Below are positions 29,457 to 37,663 of a DNA stretch of 37,784 nucleotides, piece by piece. This DNA comes from Advenella incenata (GTDB taxonomy: Bacteria; Pseudomonadota; Gammaproteobacteria; Burkholderiales; Burkholderiaceae_B): NCBI RefSeq assembly GCF_004217095.1, contig NZ_SHKO01000007.1:1-37784 (forward strand). The letters run 5' to 3'. The notes under the pieces were generated by a model that saw only the letters and a program-made list of their open reading frames with translations, was not told the DNA's origin and did no database searches. The first letter of the stretch is position 1, and each line of letters starts with the position of its first letter. The position numbers and the translations under genes were made by a program.

Positions 29457-30602
29457 ATGGCCGAGAAAAAACCGGCATTTCATGAGCAGCTGGCCGAAAA
29501 GATCATCACCCAGCTGCAAGCGGGGACAGCGCCCTGGCAAAGGCCGTGGGATGCGCCGCTTATCAGCATGCCTTATAACGAATCGACCGGCAAATCCTAC
29601 CGGGGCAGCAATGTCTTGAATCTCATGCTGGCCGGGTACGCAGATCCGCGCTGGCTGACATTTAACCAGGCCAAGGAGCGCGGCTATCGGGTCAATAAGG
29701 GTGAAAAAGGCTCTCTGATCCAGACATTTCGTTTTCATGAAGAAAAACAGCTGCGTGATGATGAGGGCAAGCCGGTCAAAGATCCTAAAGGCAATGCCGT
29801 AATCGAGCAGACGAAGCTGAACAAGCCGATTATTCGCACCTTTGTTGTGTTCAATGCTGAGCAAATAACGGGTGTGCCGCCCCTGGAACGCACAGAGCAT
29901 CAATGGAACGGGGTCGAGCAGATCGACAAACTGCTGGCCGCCAGTGGCGCGCAGATCGATCACCAGGCCGGAAACAGGGCGTATTACAGCCCTAGTCAGG
30001 ACATGATCGTTTTGCCGCTTAAAGAGCAGTTCCCGGATCCTGAGCGATATTACAGCACGGCGCTGCATGAGCTGGGCCACTGGACTGGTCATGAATCACG
30101 GCTTAACCGCCCTTTTGTGAATTCCTTCGGCTCTGAGGGGTACGCCAGGGAGGAGCTGCGGGCCGAGATCAGTTCCATGCTGGTCGGTCAGCGCCTGGGT
30201 ATTTCGCATGATCCTGGCCAGCATATGTCCTATGTTGACTCCTGGGTCAAGATCCTGAAAGAAGATCCGGCCGAAATTACGAGGGCCTGTCAGGATGCGG
30301 AAAAAATTCATAACTATCTGTCGATTTACTTGGAACGCACAGCGGATAAGGCTGAGCAGGACAAGGTCCAAAGTCCTGAGAAAACAGAACAGTCTATGAA
30401 GGAGATCTATGAGGAGAAGTTCAAACAATTGCCTCGGGACACTCAGGACGTGTTTATGACAATGGAAGTGTTGATGCGGGATGTGGTTAAGCACATGCCC
30501 ACCGATCAGAAGACACAAGCCTACGAGCGGTTTTATACGGCTCAGGCGCATGCGGTTGATGCGGTGTTAAAGCAAGATCAAGAGTTGGAGGTAGAAAGAT
30601 AA
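29457..30602 (+). CDS. ardC: ArdC-like antirestriction protein
   Basis: A 381-residue protein with an N-terminal ssDNA-binding ArdC domain (LAEKIITQLQAGTAPWQRPW, SYRGSNVLNLMLAGYADPRW, TFNQAKERGYRVNKGEKGSL) and a zincin-like metallopeptidase domain with HELGHWTGHESRL (near residue 204) and LRAEISSMLVGQRLG, the conserved partner glutamate region. The C-terminal 80 residues are helical. ArdC proteins protect incoming plasmid DNA from restriction. GAGGAGAAAA precedes the start. The TAATG junction with mobC overlaps by 1 bp. Confidence 0.9.
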   Translation: MAEKKPAFHEQLAEKIITQLQAGTAPWQRPWDAPLISMPYNESTGKSYRGSNVLNLMLAGYADPRWLTFNQAKERGYRVNKGEKGSLIQTFRFHEEKQLRDDEGKPVKDPKGNAVIEQTKLNKPIIRTFVVFNAEQITGVPPLERTEHQWNGVEQIDKLLAASGAQIDHQAGNRAYYSPSQDMIVLPLKEQFPDPERYYSTALHELGHWTGHESRLNRPFVNSFGSEGYAREELRAEISSMLVGQRLGISHDPGQHMSYVDSWVKILKEDPAEITRACQDAEKIHNYLSIYLERTADKAEQDKVQSPEKTEQSMKEIYEEKFKQLPRDTQDVFMTMEVLMRDVVKHMPTDQKTQAYERFYTAQAHAVDAVLKQDQELEVER

Positions 30603-31162
30603 TGCAAAAAAGAATTCAGATTTATGGAATCTCTGAGGCTACATTTGGAAAAATTCAGGCGCAGGCTAAGGATCTGGGCATTGATAGTATTTCGGAATAC
30701 GCCAAGGCCGTGCTCGTGCAGGCGGTCAATGGCAATAAATCACCCTTGGCAAATTTGCCGTTGCAGGCCAATGTCAAAATCAGTGCCGACCAGGATGAGT
30801 TAAGCCAGGCAGAGGCCCAATGGATTAAGCCATCGTTAAAGCTAAATCCCGTTGAAACGGCTTTTCTCAATGAGGCTGCAGCGCAGGCAGATATGTCTGT
30901 CAGTGCCTTTATTCGTATGGCGTTGCGTAGCCAAATGACCAAAATGGCCATTTTGAATAACGATGAGGTCACCGCGCTCTATCAGTCCAATTTTCAGTTG
31001 CTGCGCATTGGTCGAAATCTGAATCAGATTGCCCGTGCGCTTAATGCGCAGGAATCAGCCGAGGTGACCAGCCAGAAAATCGAAGATGTGCACAGCCTCA
31101 TTAATGAGCATACCGACAAGGTAAGGGAATTGATTACCTCGAACCAGGAGCGGCTGCAATGA
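30602..31162 (+). CDS. mobC: MobC-like relaxosome accessory protein
   Basis: A 186-residue protein. The N-terminal half is RHH-like (IQIYGISEATFGKIQAQAKD). The central region LNPVETAFLNEAAAQADMSV and SAFIRMALRSQM is the MobC/TraJ DNA-binding fold, and LLRIGRNLNQIARALNAQE is the MobC signature. It is expected to bind the oriT inverted repeat at 7046 and help the relaxase. The stop overlaps the relaxase start (ATGA), showing tight coupling. Confidence 0.9.
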   Translation: MQKRIQIYGISEATFGKIQAQAKDLGIDSISEYAKAVLVQAVNGNKSPLANLPLQANVKISADQDELSQAEAQWIKPSLKLNPVETAFLNEAAAQADMSVSAFIRMALRSQMTKMAILNNDEVTALYQSNFQLLRIGRNLNQIARALNAQESAEVTSQKIEDVHSLINEHTDKVRELITSNQERLQ

Positions 31163-32166
31163 AGCAACTCAATCAACAAACCGATAAGTGGTTCATGGAG
31201 TTTAAAACCCGCTCCACTAGGGCCAAAGCAGGCGCATCGGGCCGAGGGGCAACGCGTCGCCCCTTAAAACCGGGTACAGGTTTGAAAAACATTCAGTCCG
31301 CTGCGTTAAAAAAGCCCGAAGTCATGGTTAAGATCCCACCGCGCAAAGGCGGTACTAATGGTATTCAGGCTGTTCGCGGCCATATGGACTATATCAGCCG
31401 TAACGGGAAACTGGATCTTGAGGACCAGGACGGCCTGATCTATAAGGGTCAAAAGCAAATCCATGAGGGCATTACCAATGCCTGGAAGGCGCTGGGGGTT
31501 CCTGAGAAAAGCCCCAAGCGCGAAGCCATTAACCTGGTGCTGTCAATGCCGCCAGGTACGAATCCGGAGGCGGTCAAGGCGGCTGCCAGAGAATTTGCCA
31601 AGGAGGCGTTTGTCGGGCATCAGTATGCGTTCGTGCAGCACCTGGACGAGAAACACCCTCATGTGCATTTGTGTGTGATGATGAAAAACGAGCTGGGGCG
31701 GCGTATGGATCCGCGCAAAGCAGATCTGTTTGAGTGGCGGCTGCGCTTTGCTGACAAAATGCGAGAGCAAGGCGTAGAGTGTGCCGCCACGCGCCGAGTG
31801 CATCGAGGCAAGACCCAGAAGCCTGAGCATTCCACGCTGCGTCACATGCGTAAACGGGGTGAGGTTCCTAATGCCTATCGGCAGCAGGCCATTGATCTGG
31901 TGCATGCCGTCAAAGAATCCTCCCGCCCTATTCATCCGTTCTTGCGTGAAGAAATGCGGACTAGAAATATCGTCTCGACTGAGTACGGCAAGATTGCCAA
32001 AGAGCTATTTAAAATAGGGGCCAAGGCCGAGGCGCGGGTGCTCAGTGGGTTTGCAAAAGAGATCAAGTTAGAAGGCCATACAACGCAGGCCCAGCAGCGC
32101 TTTGATCAATCGCAGGAACAGATACGCGAAATGGCTCCTTCTAAGGATACAAGTTTAGAGAGATAG
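31159..32166 (+). CDS. Relaxase, VirD2/TraI-like (MOBP)
   Basis: A 335-residue relaxase/mobilisation nuclease that cleaves at nic and pilots the strand. The N-terminal 60 residues are Arg/Lys-rich, unusual before the catalytic domain. GHMDYISRNGKLDLED (near residue 76) contains a candidate catalytic tyrosine. The three-histidine motif is in FVQHLDEKHPHVHLCVMM (about 158-175), followed by the RRMDPRKADLFEWRLRFADK stretch seen in VirD2-type proteins. The C-terminal ~80 residues form a short secretion tail. It is far from oriT (7081) in the linear map but is the only relaxase seen. Confidence 0.92.
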   Translation: MKQLNQQTDKWFMEFKTRSTRAKAGASGRGATRRPLKPGTGLKNIQSAALKKPEVMVKIPPRKGGTNGIQAVRGHMDYISRNGKLDLEDQDGLIYKGQKQIHEGITNAWKALGVPEKSPKREAINLVLSMPPGTNPEAVKAAAREFAKEAFVGHQYAFVQHLDEKHPHVHLCVMMKNELGRRMDPRKADLFEWRLRFADKMREQGVECAATRRVHRGKTQKPEHSTLRHMRKRGEVPNAYRQQAIDLVHAVKESSRPIHPFLREEMRTRNIVSTEYGKIAKELFKIGAKAEARVLSGFAKEIKLEGHTTQAQQRFDQSQEQIREMAPSKDTSLER

Positions 32167-32196
32167 CGCAAATTCAACAATCTTAATATGGTATAT

Positions 32197-32679
32197 CTAT
32201 TCTATGTACTTGCCTCGGCGTTTTTGGCGTAACCGCGTGCCGGTACTTAAGAATAGTGTCATGCCACTAACCTTTAAAAAAGGTTCTGAAGGGTTGCCCT
32301 GGAAATGTTGATCGATATATACGTCGATATTTTTTATAGATCTTTGTAGAAGATCTATTTCCCGTTCGTGTTGAGCTTTGTTTGGTGAAGCTAATAATTT
32401 CATTATTTCGAGCGTCATTACTTCAGGTGGATTTTCAGGCAGAGGGCGAATACGTTGCATTTGTTCAGTATGTATTTCTATGCACCGCTTGCAGAATTCT
32501 CTACAATCTCGGGCTAATTCTTCTCTGGTTATAGCCAGAGATTGATAACTTGGCTGTTCTCCTTCGTCCCCTTCAATTTCCAAAAGGTAGCAACCAATAT
32601 AGTCACCTTGAGTTTCGCCAGGCTTAAGGTTTATTGGAGGTTGTTGCTGTTTTTGCCTAAAAAAGTTGAATATGTTCAT
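32197..32679 (-). CDS. Hypothetical protein, 160 aa
   Basis: Not recognised. It begins MNIFNFFRQKQQQPP, a short amphipathic opening very like that of the divergent neighbour (MFNFFKQKKAEK). A charged helical body follows with two cysteine-containing segments (IGCYLLEIEG, CREFCKRCIEIH) and a basic C-terminus (RLRQKRRGKYIE). GGGATA precedes ATG 32679. It is convergent with the relaxase and shares a 93-bp divergent region with the gene at 32773. Confidence 0.6.
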   Translation of the reverse strand: MNIFNFFRQKQQQPPINLKPGETQGDYIGCYLLEIEGDEGEQPSYQSLAITREELARDCREFCKRCIEIHTEQMQRIRPLPENPPEVMTLEIMKLLASPNKAQHEREIDLLQRSIKNIDVYIDQHFQGNPSEPFLKVSGMTLFLSTGTRLRQKRRGKYIE

Positions 32680-32772
32680 ATTTTATATCCCAGCATAAAA
32701 TAATTTGTTACATTATATACAAATAGTTGATTTAAGCAATGATCTTAAAAAGAGGTGATTACAGGGGTTTAT

Positions 32773-33372
32773 ATGTTTAATTTTTTTAAGCAAAAGAAGG
32801 CCGAAAAAAACGACAAAATTTTGCATCCTTTCGGACCTGCCGATGTCGAACTTGCGAAATTTTTAAAAGCATTTTTAACTGATGTTGGCCGTGAATCATG
32901 GATGGTATTAGTCGCTCTTGAAGTACTCGAAGTAACAACGAAAATGGTGAGCGATTCTAAAACTACGGATTCTAAAGTGCCTAGGACGGTTGACGGATAT
33001 ATATCTGTTTTCAATGAAGCTCGCAAGAACGAATCCAAGTATGATGAATTTCAGCAGAGACGAATCTACTGGTTGTTATCGGCGGCACAAGTTAAAAGAG
33101 TTACGTTACTAAGCGAAAATAATAAAATTATTCGTGATGATGTTGCGCAAATATGGATTCTATTGGCCAAAGGTGGCTCCTTCATATATGAGGATCTCGA
33201 CCGAATTGAACTTTGGGATGAAATAGAGAAAATGTTCTTTTCTCATATCAAAACCCCAAATGATGGGATTGAGTATTGTCTCAATATTATGCTGCCAAAG
33301 CATCTTCGCTCTCATGCTGCAATAGGACAGTTTGCTAATACGTGTAACGTATATCTGTTAAACGATAATTGA
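32773..33372 (+). CDS. Hypothetical protein, 199 aa
   Basis: Not recognised. ATG 32773 (MFNFFKQKKAEKNDK) is preferred to GTG 32755 because AGGGG lies before it. The product is helical and charged, with no membrane segment or catalytic motif I can name (LKAFLTDVGRESWMVLVALE, FQQRRIYWLLSAAQVKRVTL). It is AT-rich relative to the transfer genes. The N-terminal F-NFF-K/R-QK motif is shared with the divergent 32679 gene, suggesting a common localisation or partner. About 260 bp downstream (33373-33633) shows no gene. Confidence 0.6.
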   Translation: MFNFFKQKKAEKNDKILHPFGPADVELAKFLKAFLTDVGRESWMVLVALEVLEVTTKMVSDSKTTDSKVPRTVDGYISVFNEARKNESKYDEFQQRRIYWLLSAAQVKRVTLLSENNKIIRDDVAQIWILLAKGGSFIYEDLDRIELWDEIEKMFFSHIKTPNDGIEYCLNIMLPKHLRSHAAIGQFANTCNVYLLNDN

Positions 33373-33633
33373 TAATTAAGCGTTGAACGATAGCTCTCAT
33401 CAATTATAATTTTCTCGAGAAGTCAGTCCTAACCGGATGGTTAATTCATCACTTACTGATCTTTTTTGGTTCTGATTTTTCACTCTGATCTAGTTTTCAA
33501 TAATTTCTTCAAACCTATCTTTTCAGTTTTCCGCATGACACTCTGAGTCTGTGATGTTTTTTTGGGACCAGGCGTCATCTCCCTTTGTCGGTATTTTGGA
33601 TCTTCTGTGCATGGGATTTTTACGCATATCCAT

Positions 33634-34251
33634 TTATCCCGCCTGTTGACTTACCCGAATTACTGTACGGGTAGATACTCCCACAAATTTTGCAGTATCT
33701 GCAATACTCATTCCCTTCTTGATGCGCAACTGAATTATTTTATCGTGCATAATCTGATCAGCCTGCCGCCCCTTATATTTCCCCTCCCCTTTTGCTTTAT
33801 CTATTCCCTCATTCTGCCGTCTGCGTCGATCCTGATGGTCTTTCCTGGCAATTGCCGCCAACATGTCTAACATCATGTTATTGATAGCCTTGAGCATTGC
33901 CGCAGTAAATTCGTCCTTAGTTGCCTGGCCGAGTGCTGCATGACTGGTAGGCAGATCCAGGCTGATGACAGAAAGGCTTTTCTCCTGGATCATTTGTTTA
34001 AGGGTTGACCACCCTACCTCATCCAGACGTGACAGTCGGTCTACCTGCTCGATCAATATAGCGTCACCTGGCGCAGCATCGTCCAACAGCTGCATCAATG
34101 CCGGTCGTTGTAGTGATGCGCCAGATACATTTTCTATATACCAGCTGGCGATTCTGCCGCCCTTCCCCTCAATGAATGTTTTTAGCCTGGCTTTGGCTCG
34201 GGTGGCGTCCTGCTCTTTGGTCGATGCCCTAAGGTATCCATAAATGTACAT
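33634..34251 (-). CDS. Serine resolvase/invertase
   Basis: A 205-residue small serine recombinase. The N-terminal catalytic domain starts MYIYGYLRASTKEQDATRAK with the nucleophilic serine in RASTKEQ. It continues through GDAILIEQVDRLSRL (conserved Arg-Leu-Ser-Arg) and ends with a long E helix (LAAIARKDHQDRRRRQNEG). The C-terminal HTH is GMSIADTAKFVGVSTRTVIR. It resembles Tn3-type and plasmid multimer resolvases. The repeats just upstream (34261-34369) are its likely res site, so a role in resolving plasmid dimers is likely. Confidence 0.93.
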   Translation of the reverse strand: MYIYGYLRASTKEQDATRAKARLKTFIEGKGGRIASWYIENVSGASLQRPALMQLLDDAAPGDAILIEQVDRLSRLDEVGWSTLKQMIQEKSLSVISLDLPTSHAALGQATKDEFTAAMLKAINNMMLDMLAAIARKDHQDRRRRQNEGIDKAKGEGKYKGRQADQIMHDKIIQLRIKKGMSIADTAKFVGVSTRTVIRVSQQAG

Positions 34252-34260
34252 TTTTGTGTT

Positions 34261-34369
34261 CCAGTGACATTTAGATTATGACTTGATTGGTAGTGACAAA
34301 TATATCATGACATTAAGTGTTTTGGTATGCATTTTTGCTAGTGACATATGAGTATACCAAAATGTCACT
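34261..34369. other. res-like recombination site upstream of the resolvase
   Basis: AGTGACAT (34340-34347) and ATGTCACT (34362-34369) form a perfect 30-bp-span inverted repeat, the size of one resolvase subsite. Related units AGTGACATTT (34263) and AGTGACAAAT (34292, followed by ATGACATT) may be the other subsites. TTTTGGTAT (34320-34328) and ATACCAAAA (34354-34362) form a second, interlocking inverted repeat. Confidence 0.65.
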
Positions 34370-34445
34370 ATGTCCGACATGTACAAAATAACAAATAATT
34401 TACATTCAGATATATACTGTCCTAAATTATTCTTTGAGGTCGGGT

Positions 34446-34916
34446 ATGTTGGGATTAATGACTATATGGGGGTTCGGTGCTTTTATTTTTTATAAGGTGG
34501 CCTATGGTGTTATGGCGCATTCAGGCATAACAGTTTTAGCTTCCTTATTAATGGCAGTAGCTTTGAGTTTGTCTCTATTCATAATGATGAGATTCAATGC
34601 CATTGAAATTTTGCGCTACCAAGCCGACCCTATACCAGCATCTGGCAGTAGATCTACCTTGCATAGTTTATATATCCGGCTCGTTAAGATTTTTATAGTT
34701 GGGTCGATAGCATTTGCCCTATTAAGCAAACTAGTGGTATTCGGGTTTTCATCAGATTTAAACGGATATCTGGGCTGGAGGAGAAACGTATTGTTTAGTT
34801 CTGGACGTTTAGAAGAAAGCATTTCATTTATTCTGATTGCCATCGCCCCTATGTTTATCCATTTCATTATTATAATTTTTGGCATCCGAGCTCAACACCC
34901 TGCTAGAAAGAAATAA
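34446..34916 (+). CDS. Four-helix membrane protein paired with a HEPN gene
   Basis: A 156-residue polytopic membrane protein with about four helices (GLMTIWGFGAFIFYKVAYGV, ITVLASLLMAVALSLSLFIM, LVKIFIVGSIAFALLSKLVV, ISFILIAIAPMFIHFIIIIF). Not recognised. ATG 34446 follows GAGG. Its TAA is immediately followed by the ATG of the next gene with no spacing, so translation is coupled. In a pair with a putative HEPN ribonuclease it could be a sensor or membrane partner of a defence-like module; inference only. Confidence 0.7.
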   Translation: MLGLMTIWGFGAFIFYKVAYGVMAHSGITVLASLLMAVALSLSLFIMMRFNAIEILRYQADPIPASGSRSTLHSLYIRLVKIFIVGSIAFALLSKLVVFGFSSDLNGYLGWRRNVLFSSGRLEESISFILIAIAPMFIHFIIIIFGIRAQHPARKK

Positions 34917-36161
34917 ATGCCGATCTCCTGGAAACAAAGGTCCAAAAACCTAAAGCCTCAGGTTATCTTAGATAAAATCAATGAGTCAAGGCTAGTAAAA
35001 CCGGACGGTACAATTTCTTATAAAGGTTTTGGACTGAGCGAGTGTCTACCTGCTCTATATTCCATGCTAGATTTTCCTCCAACTGAGAAAGATATAGATT
35101 CTTCTGACTTGGTTTGGACCGCTTTAGCGCAAGTTAAGTCTCAATCTTTAACTAAAGAGGAATTTCTTTACGCAATCAATAACGAATTAAACAAACGATT
35201 AGCAAGACCTGAACAGGAGTATTTATTATTAACTGCAATATCCTTGTATGTTCAAGGATTGCCTAAAAAAATAAATCTACTAGGTACAGAAATTCGATTC
35301 TATTCTTATAATTATCCCTATCGTTTTCGTCGCCCTCGACAAGCGTTTCTTGATAATCAGATAATTACACTTCCATTTACCGCGGATCAATATTCAAAAG
35401 TAATAATTAAAACCAAAGCTAGATCGGCTAGTGGCGCGGTTGAAAAATCACTTCGAGCCTTGGATTTACAGCGAGCAATATGGTGCCTTATGGCTAATCC
35501 GGTGATGACACTGTTTGAGTCTAACGATCAATACTCACCTATAAATACGATACGTCTCGGCAGCAGTCATACTTTACATTCCGATATTGGAAGAGTGGAG
35601 TCTCAAAATATTTGGTACGATCCAAATTATCAAATTGTAAAAGTATATGGTTTTAAAAAACCAGACCAAGTAGTTAAAAACTCTCGCTATTATTTACGGC
35701 AAATTGCCGTTGCAGACTCGCGTTATGCAACTGTAATTAGAGACGCCTTAGTCAGGTACGTCCGCGCATTTGATGAACGAGATCCAAATACAGCATTTTT
35801 ACGGTTATGGAGCGCCTTAGAAGCTTTATTGTCGCCTAACTTTGCTGAGCAAATGAAATTAGTGCAACGTTGTTCCGCCTTATTCAAAGAGCGGGAATAC
35901 TATACGCAGTTGCTAGAGCATTTGCGCGAATACAGAAACACAAATGTTCATGCCGGTGAACAATCAGAGAGAGCCAAAACCCATTGTTATCAACTGCAAT
36001 TCTTTTTTCATGTTTTAATTGATTTTTTAATTCGAAATGCAAAGGAATTTCGTACTTTAGACGAAGCTTTGGCGTTTTTAGACTACCCTACTGATATCGA
36101 ATTGCTCAAGCGACGTGTATTCATGATGGGCAAGCGCATAAAATCACTTTCGGCCAGGTAG
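34917..36161 (+). CDS. Putative HEPN-domain (ApeA-like) protein
   Basis: A 414-residue protein. The C-terminal third looks like a HEPN domain of the ApeA type: NTAFLRLWSALEALLSP (about 291-307), then CSALFKEREYYTQLLEHLRE and YRNTNVHAGE, which contains Arg340-x4-His345, the Rx4-6H catalytic signature of HEPN RNases. The N-terminal 250 residues are not recognised. HEPN proteins of this type act in phage defence and toxin systems. It is AT-rich, directly coupled to the upstream membrane gene, and sits beside a resolvase in an accessory region. No ribosome site is needed given the TAA-ATG junction. Function is inferred. Confidence 0.7.
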   Translation: MPISWKQRSKNLKPQVILDKINESRLVKPDGTISYKGFGLSECLPALYSMLDFPPTEKDIDSSDLVWTALAQVKSQSLTKEEFLYAINNELNKRLARPEQEYLLLTAISLYVQGLPKKINLLGTEIRFYSYNYPYRFRRPRQAFLDNQIITLPFTADQYSKVIIKTKARSASGAVEKSLRALDLQRAIWCLMANPVMTLFESNDQYSPINTIRLGSSHTLHSDIGRVESQNIWYDPNYQIVKVYGFKKPDQVVKNSRYYLRQIAVADSRYATVIRDALVRYVRAFDERDPNTAFLRLWSALEALLSPNFAEQMKLVQRCSALFKEREYYTQLLEHLREYRNTNVHAGEQSERAKTHCYQLQFFFHVLIDFLIRNAKEFRTLDEALAFLDYPTDIELLKRRVFMMGKRIKSLSAR

Positions 36162-36189
36162 TTAACACTATTAAATCAAGAGAGAATAT

Positions 36190-36843
36190 ATGTGTGGTCG
36201 TTACGAATTTACCAGCCCAAAAGGGAACGAATTTGATTTTGTTCAATGGCCGGAAATTCGGCCCGACCTGGACATACGCCCTACTAACAAAGCTCCGGTT
36301 ATCTTATTAACTGAACCAGGCCATTATCAAGTTCAACTCCGTGAATGGGGGTTCATTAGGTCCTGGCCAGGCAAATCAGGCAAGTTAGTTAAGAAAACTC
36401 TGATAAATGCCAAATCCGAAGAAATAACCATGAAACGGTCATTCAAGAAGGCATTTGCTGAAAACCGTTGCATTATTCCAATGAACGCTTGGTTTGAATG
36501 GCCGGAAATAGCAGAAATAAATGACGGGCTAAAAACGAAAGTTCGTATCTTTATGCCAGGCCGCCCTACTTTCGGTGCAGCTGGTATATATGAGGATGTG
36601 ATAGACAAAGAAACAGGCGAAGTGTCCAAACGATTTTCTATGCTAACTGTTGCGCCTGGTGCGAACTCCCCTATTAAGAACCTACACGCTAGATCTCCGT
36701 TGGTGCTACCAGCTTCCGATTATGATGCATGGTTTTCTAGCACTCCTGATGAGATGCAAAGCCTGATGCATCCCTATCGAGATGTTCAGGCTTTTGATTT
36801 TGAGATAGTAGGAAATAGAAAAGGGTCTGATATTTTAATATAA
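36190..36843 (+). CDS. SRAP-domain (YedK/HMCES-like) protein
   Basis: A 217-residue SOS-response-associated protein. It starts MCGRYEF with the catalytic Cys2. NAKSEEITMKRSFKKAFAEN (about 77-96), CIIPMNAWFEW (conserved Glu) and HARSPLVLPASDYDAWF (conserved His; HARMP is usual) complete the family motifs. SRAP proteins form a covalent link to abasic sites in ssDNA and shield them. On a conjugative plasmid also carrying ssb and umuDC this fits protection of single-stranded DNA during transfer. AAGAGAGAA precedes the ATG. No LexA box is visible before it. Confidence 0.92.
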   Translation: MCGRYEFTSPKGNEFDFVQWPEIRPDLDIRPTNKAPVILLTEPGHYQVQLREWGFIRSWPGKSGKLVKKTLINAKSEEITMKRSFKKAFAENRCIIPMNAWFEWPEIAEINDGLKTKVRIFMPGRPTFGAAGIYEDVIDKETGEVSKRFSMLTVAPGANSPIKNLHARSPLVLPASDYDAWFSSTPDEMQSLMHPYRDVQAFDFEIVGNRKGSDILI

Positions 36844-36861
36844 GTTATTAATGTATATTAT

Positions 36862-36880
36862 GAATATTCAAAGAATATTA
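36862..36880. promoter_or_regulatory. GAATATTC box between SRAP and yafQ
   Basis: GAATATTC (36862-36869) followed by AAAGAATATT, in an AT-rich gap between convergent genes. Same motif family as the boxes flanking parA, about 0.8 kb away. Confidence 0.4.
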
Positions 36881-36925
36881 AAACAACAGTTAAATATATA
36901 CTAACTACCCTCCTCTATTTCCATT

Positions 36926-37198
36926 CTATTCGTCGAATAGATCTGAATGAGTACCTGTTCTGATCAATTGCAATTCATCTCCTTTTACACGGTAGATTAG
37001 CAACCAGTCAGGCTCGATATGGGCATCGCGATAACCGGACCATTGACCTTTCAGTGGATGATCTTGGTATCTCTCCGGCAGCGGCTGTTCTTCGATCAAC
37101 ATCTGCAACAGCGTTCGCAGTTTATCCATTTCCTTTCCGCGCTTCCCGGCACGCTTTACGTCTCGCTTGAATTGACCGGAACGTATTGGAGTGAGCAT
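36926..37198 (-). CDS. yafQ: YafQ-like mRNA-interferase toxin
   Basis: A 90-residue RelE/ParE-superfamily toxin. The stretch QWSGYRDAHIEPDWLLIYRV and the C-terminal GTHSDLFDE with the catalytic histidine are close to E. coli YafQ, a ribosome-dependent endoribonuclease. It lies 3 bp after the DinJ-like antitoxin stop, in the standard antitoxin-first order. The pair probably stabilises the plasmid by post-segregational killing. Confidence 0.93.
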   Translation of the reverse strand: MLTPIRSGQFKRDVKRAGKRGKEMDKLRTLLQMLIEEQPLPERYQDHPLKGQWSGYRDAHIEPDWLLIYRVKGDELQLIRTGTHSDLFDE

Positions 37199-37201
37199 AT
37201 T

Positions 37202-37459
37202 TTAGATACCTAAATCTTTTAAAAGGTCTTCCGCATTATCAAAACGTACCCCCTTCCCTGCTTCCAATTCCTTAATTGCTTTTCGTGTTGTGCGATTTGG
37301 TACTTGTACATCAAATGGCAAACGCCCTTCTTCTGCCACACGAAGGAAAGTCAGGCGGATTAAATCGGACGCACTTAACCCCATGCGTTCTAGTGTCGCT
37401 ATGGCTTTGTCTTTCATGTCTGCGGGAATACGTGCGCGAACTACGGCATCAGCTCTCAT
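37202..37459 (-). CDS. dinJ: DinJ/RelB-like antitoxin
   Basis: An 85-residue antitoxin. The N-terminal RHH is VVRARIPADMKDKAIATLER with MGLSASDLIRLTFLRVAEEG, the DinJ pattern. The C-terminal toxin-binding tail ends LLKDLGI. The start is set at ATG 37459, with GGAGC upstream on the minus strand; a longer reading would run into the operator palindrome. Together with YafQ it should autorepress from the site at 37489-37515. Confidence 0.92.
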   Translation of the reverse strand: MRADAVVRARIPADMKDKAIATLERMGLSASDLIRLTFLRVAEEGRLPFDVQVPNRTTRKAIKELEAGKGVRFDNAEDLLKDLGI

Positions 37460-37488
37460 GGCTTTGCTCCAATGATCTGTAAAAATGG

Positions 37489-37515
37489 TATTGTAGCTCA
37501 AATGTAGCTACAATA
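37489..37515. promoter_or_regulatory. Operator palindrome of dinJ-yafQ
   Basis: TATTGTAGCT (37489-37498) and AGCTACAATA (37506-37515) form a perfect 10-bp inverted repeat, 30 bp upstream of the dinJ start. It is the expected position for autoregulation by the antitoxin-toxin complex. Confidence 0.8.
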
Positions 37516-37560
37516 CAATCACCTGCTATGACTTAGCCACACAAACAGTTCACATTTAAT

Positions 37561-37648
37561 GAATATTCAAAACATATTCATAATGGTATAAAAATATGTT
37601 GACGATTTTAATTACTTTAGATATTATTTACCCATTGAATGAATATTC
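37561..37648. promoter_or_regulatory. parA upstream region with GAATATTC boxes
   Basis: GAATATTC at 37561-37568 (then ACATATTCATAATGG) and at 37641-37648, just before the parA ribosome site ACGAGGTGA. The AT-rich stretch probably holds the par promoter plus operator or centromere. TTGACG (37599) with TAGATATT 16-18 bp on is a possible promoter. Confidence 0.55.
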
Positions 37649-37663
37649 AAACGAGGTGAAACC

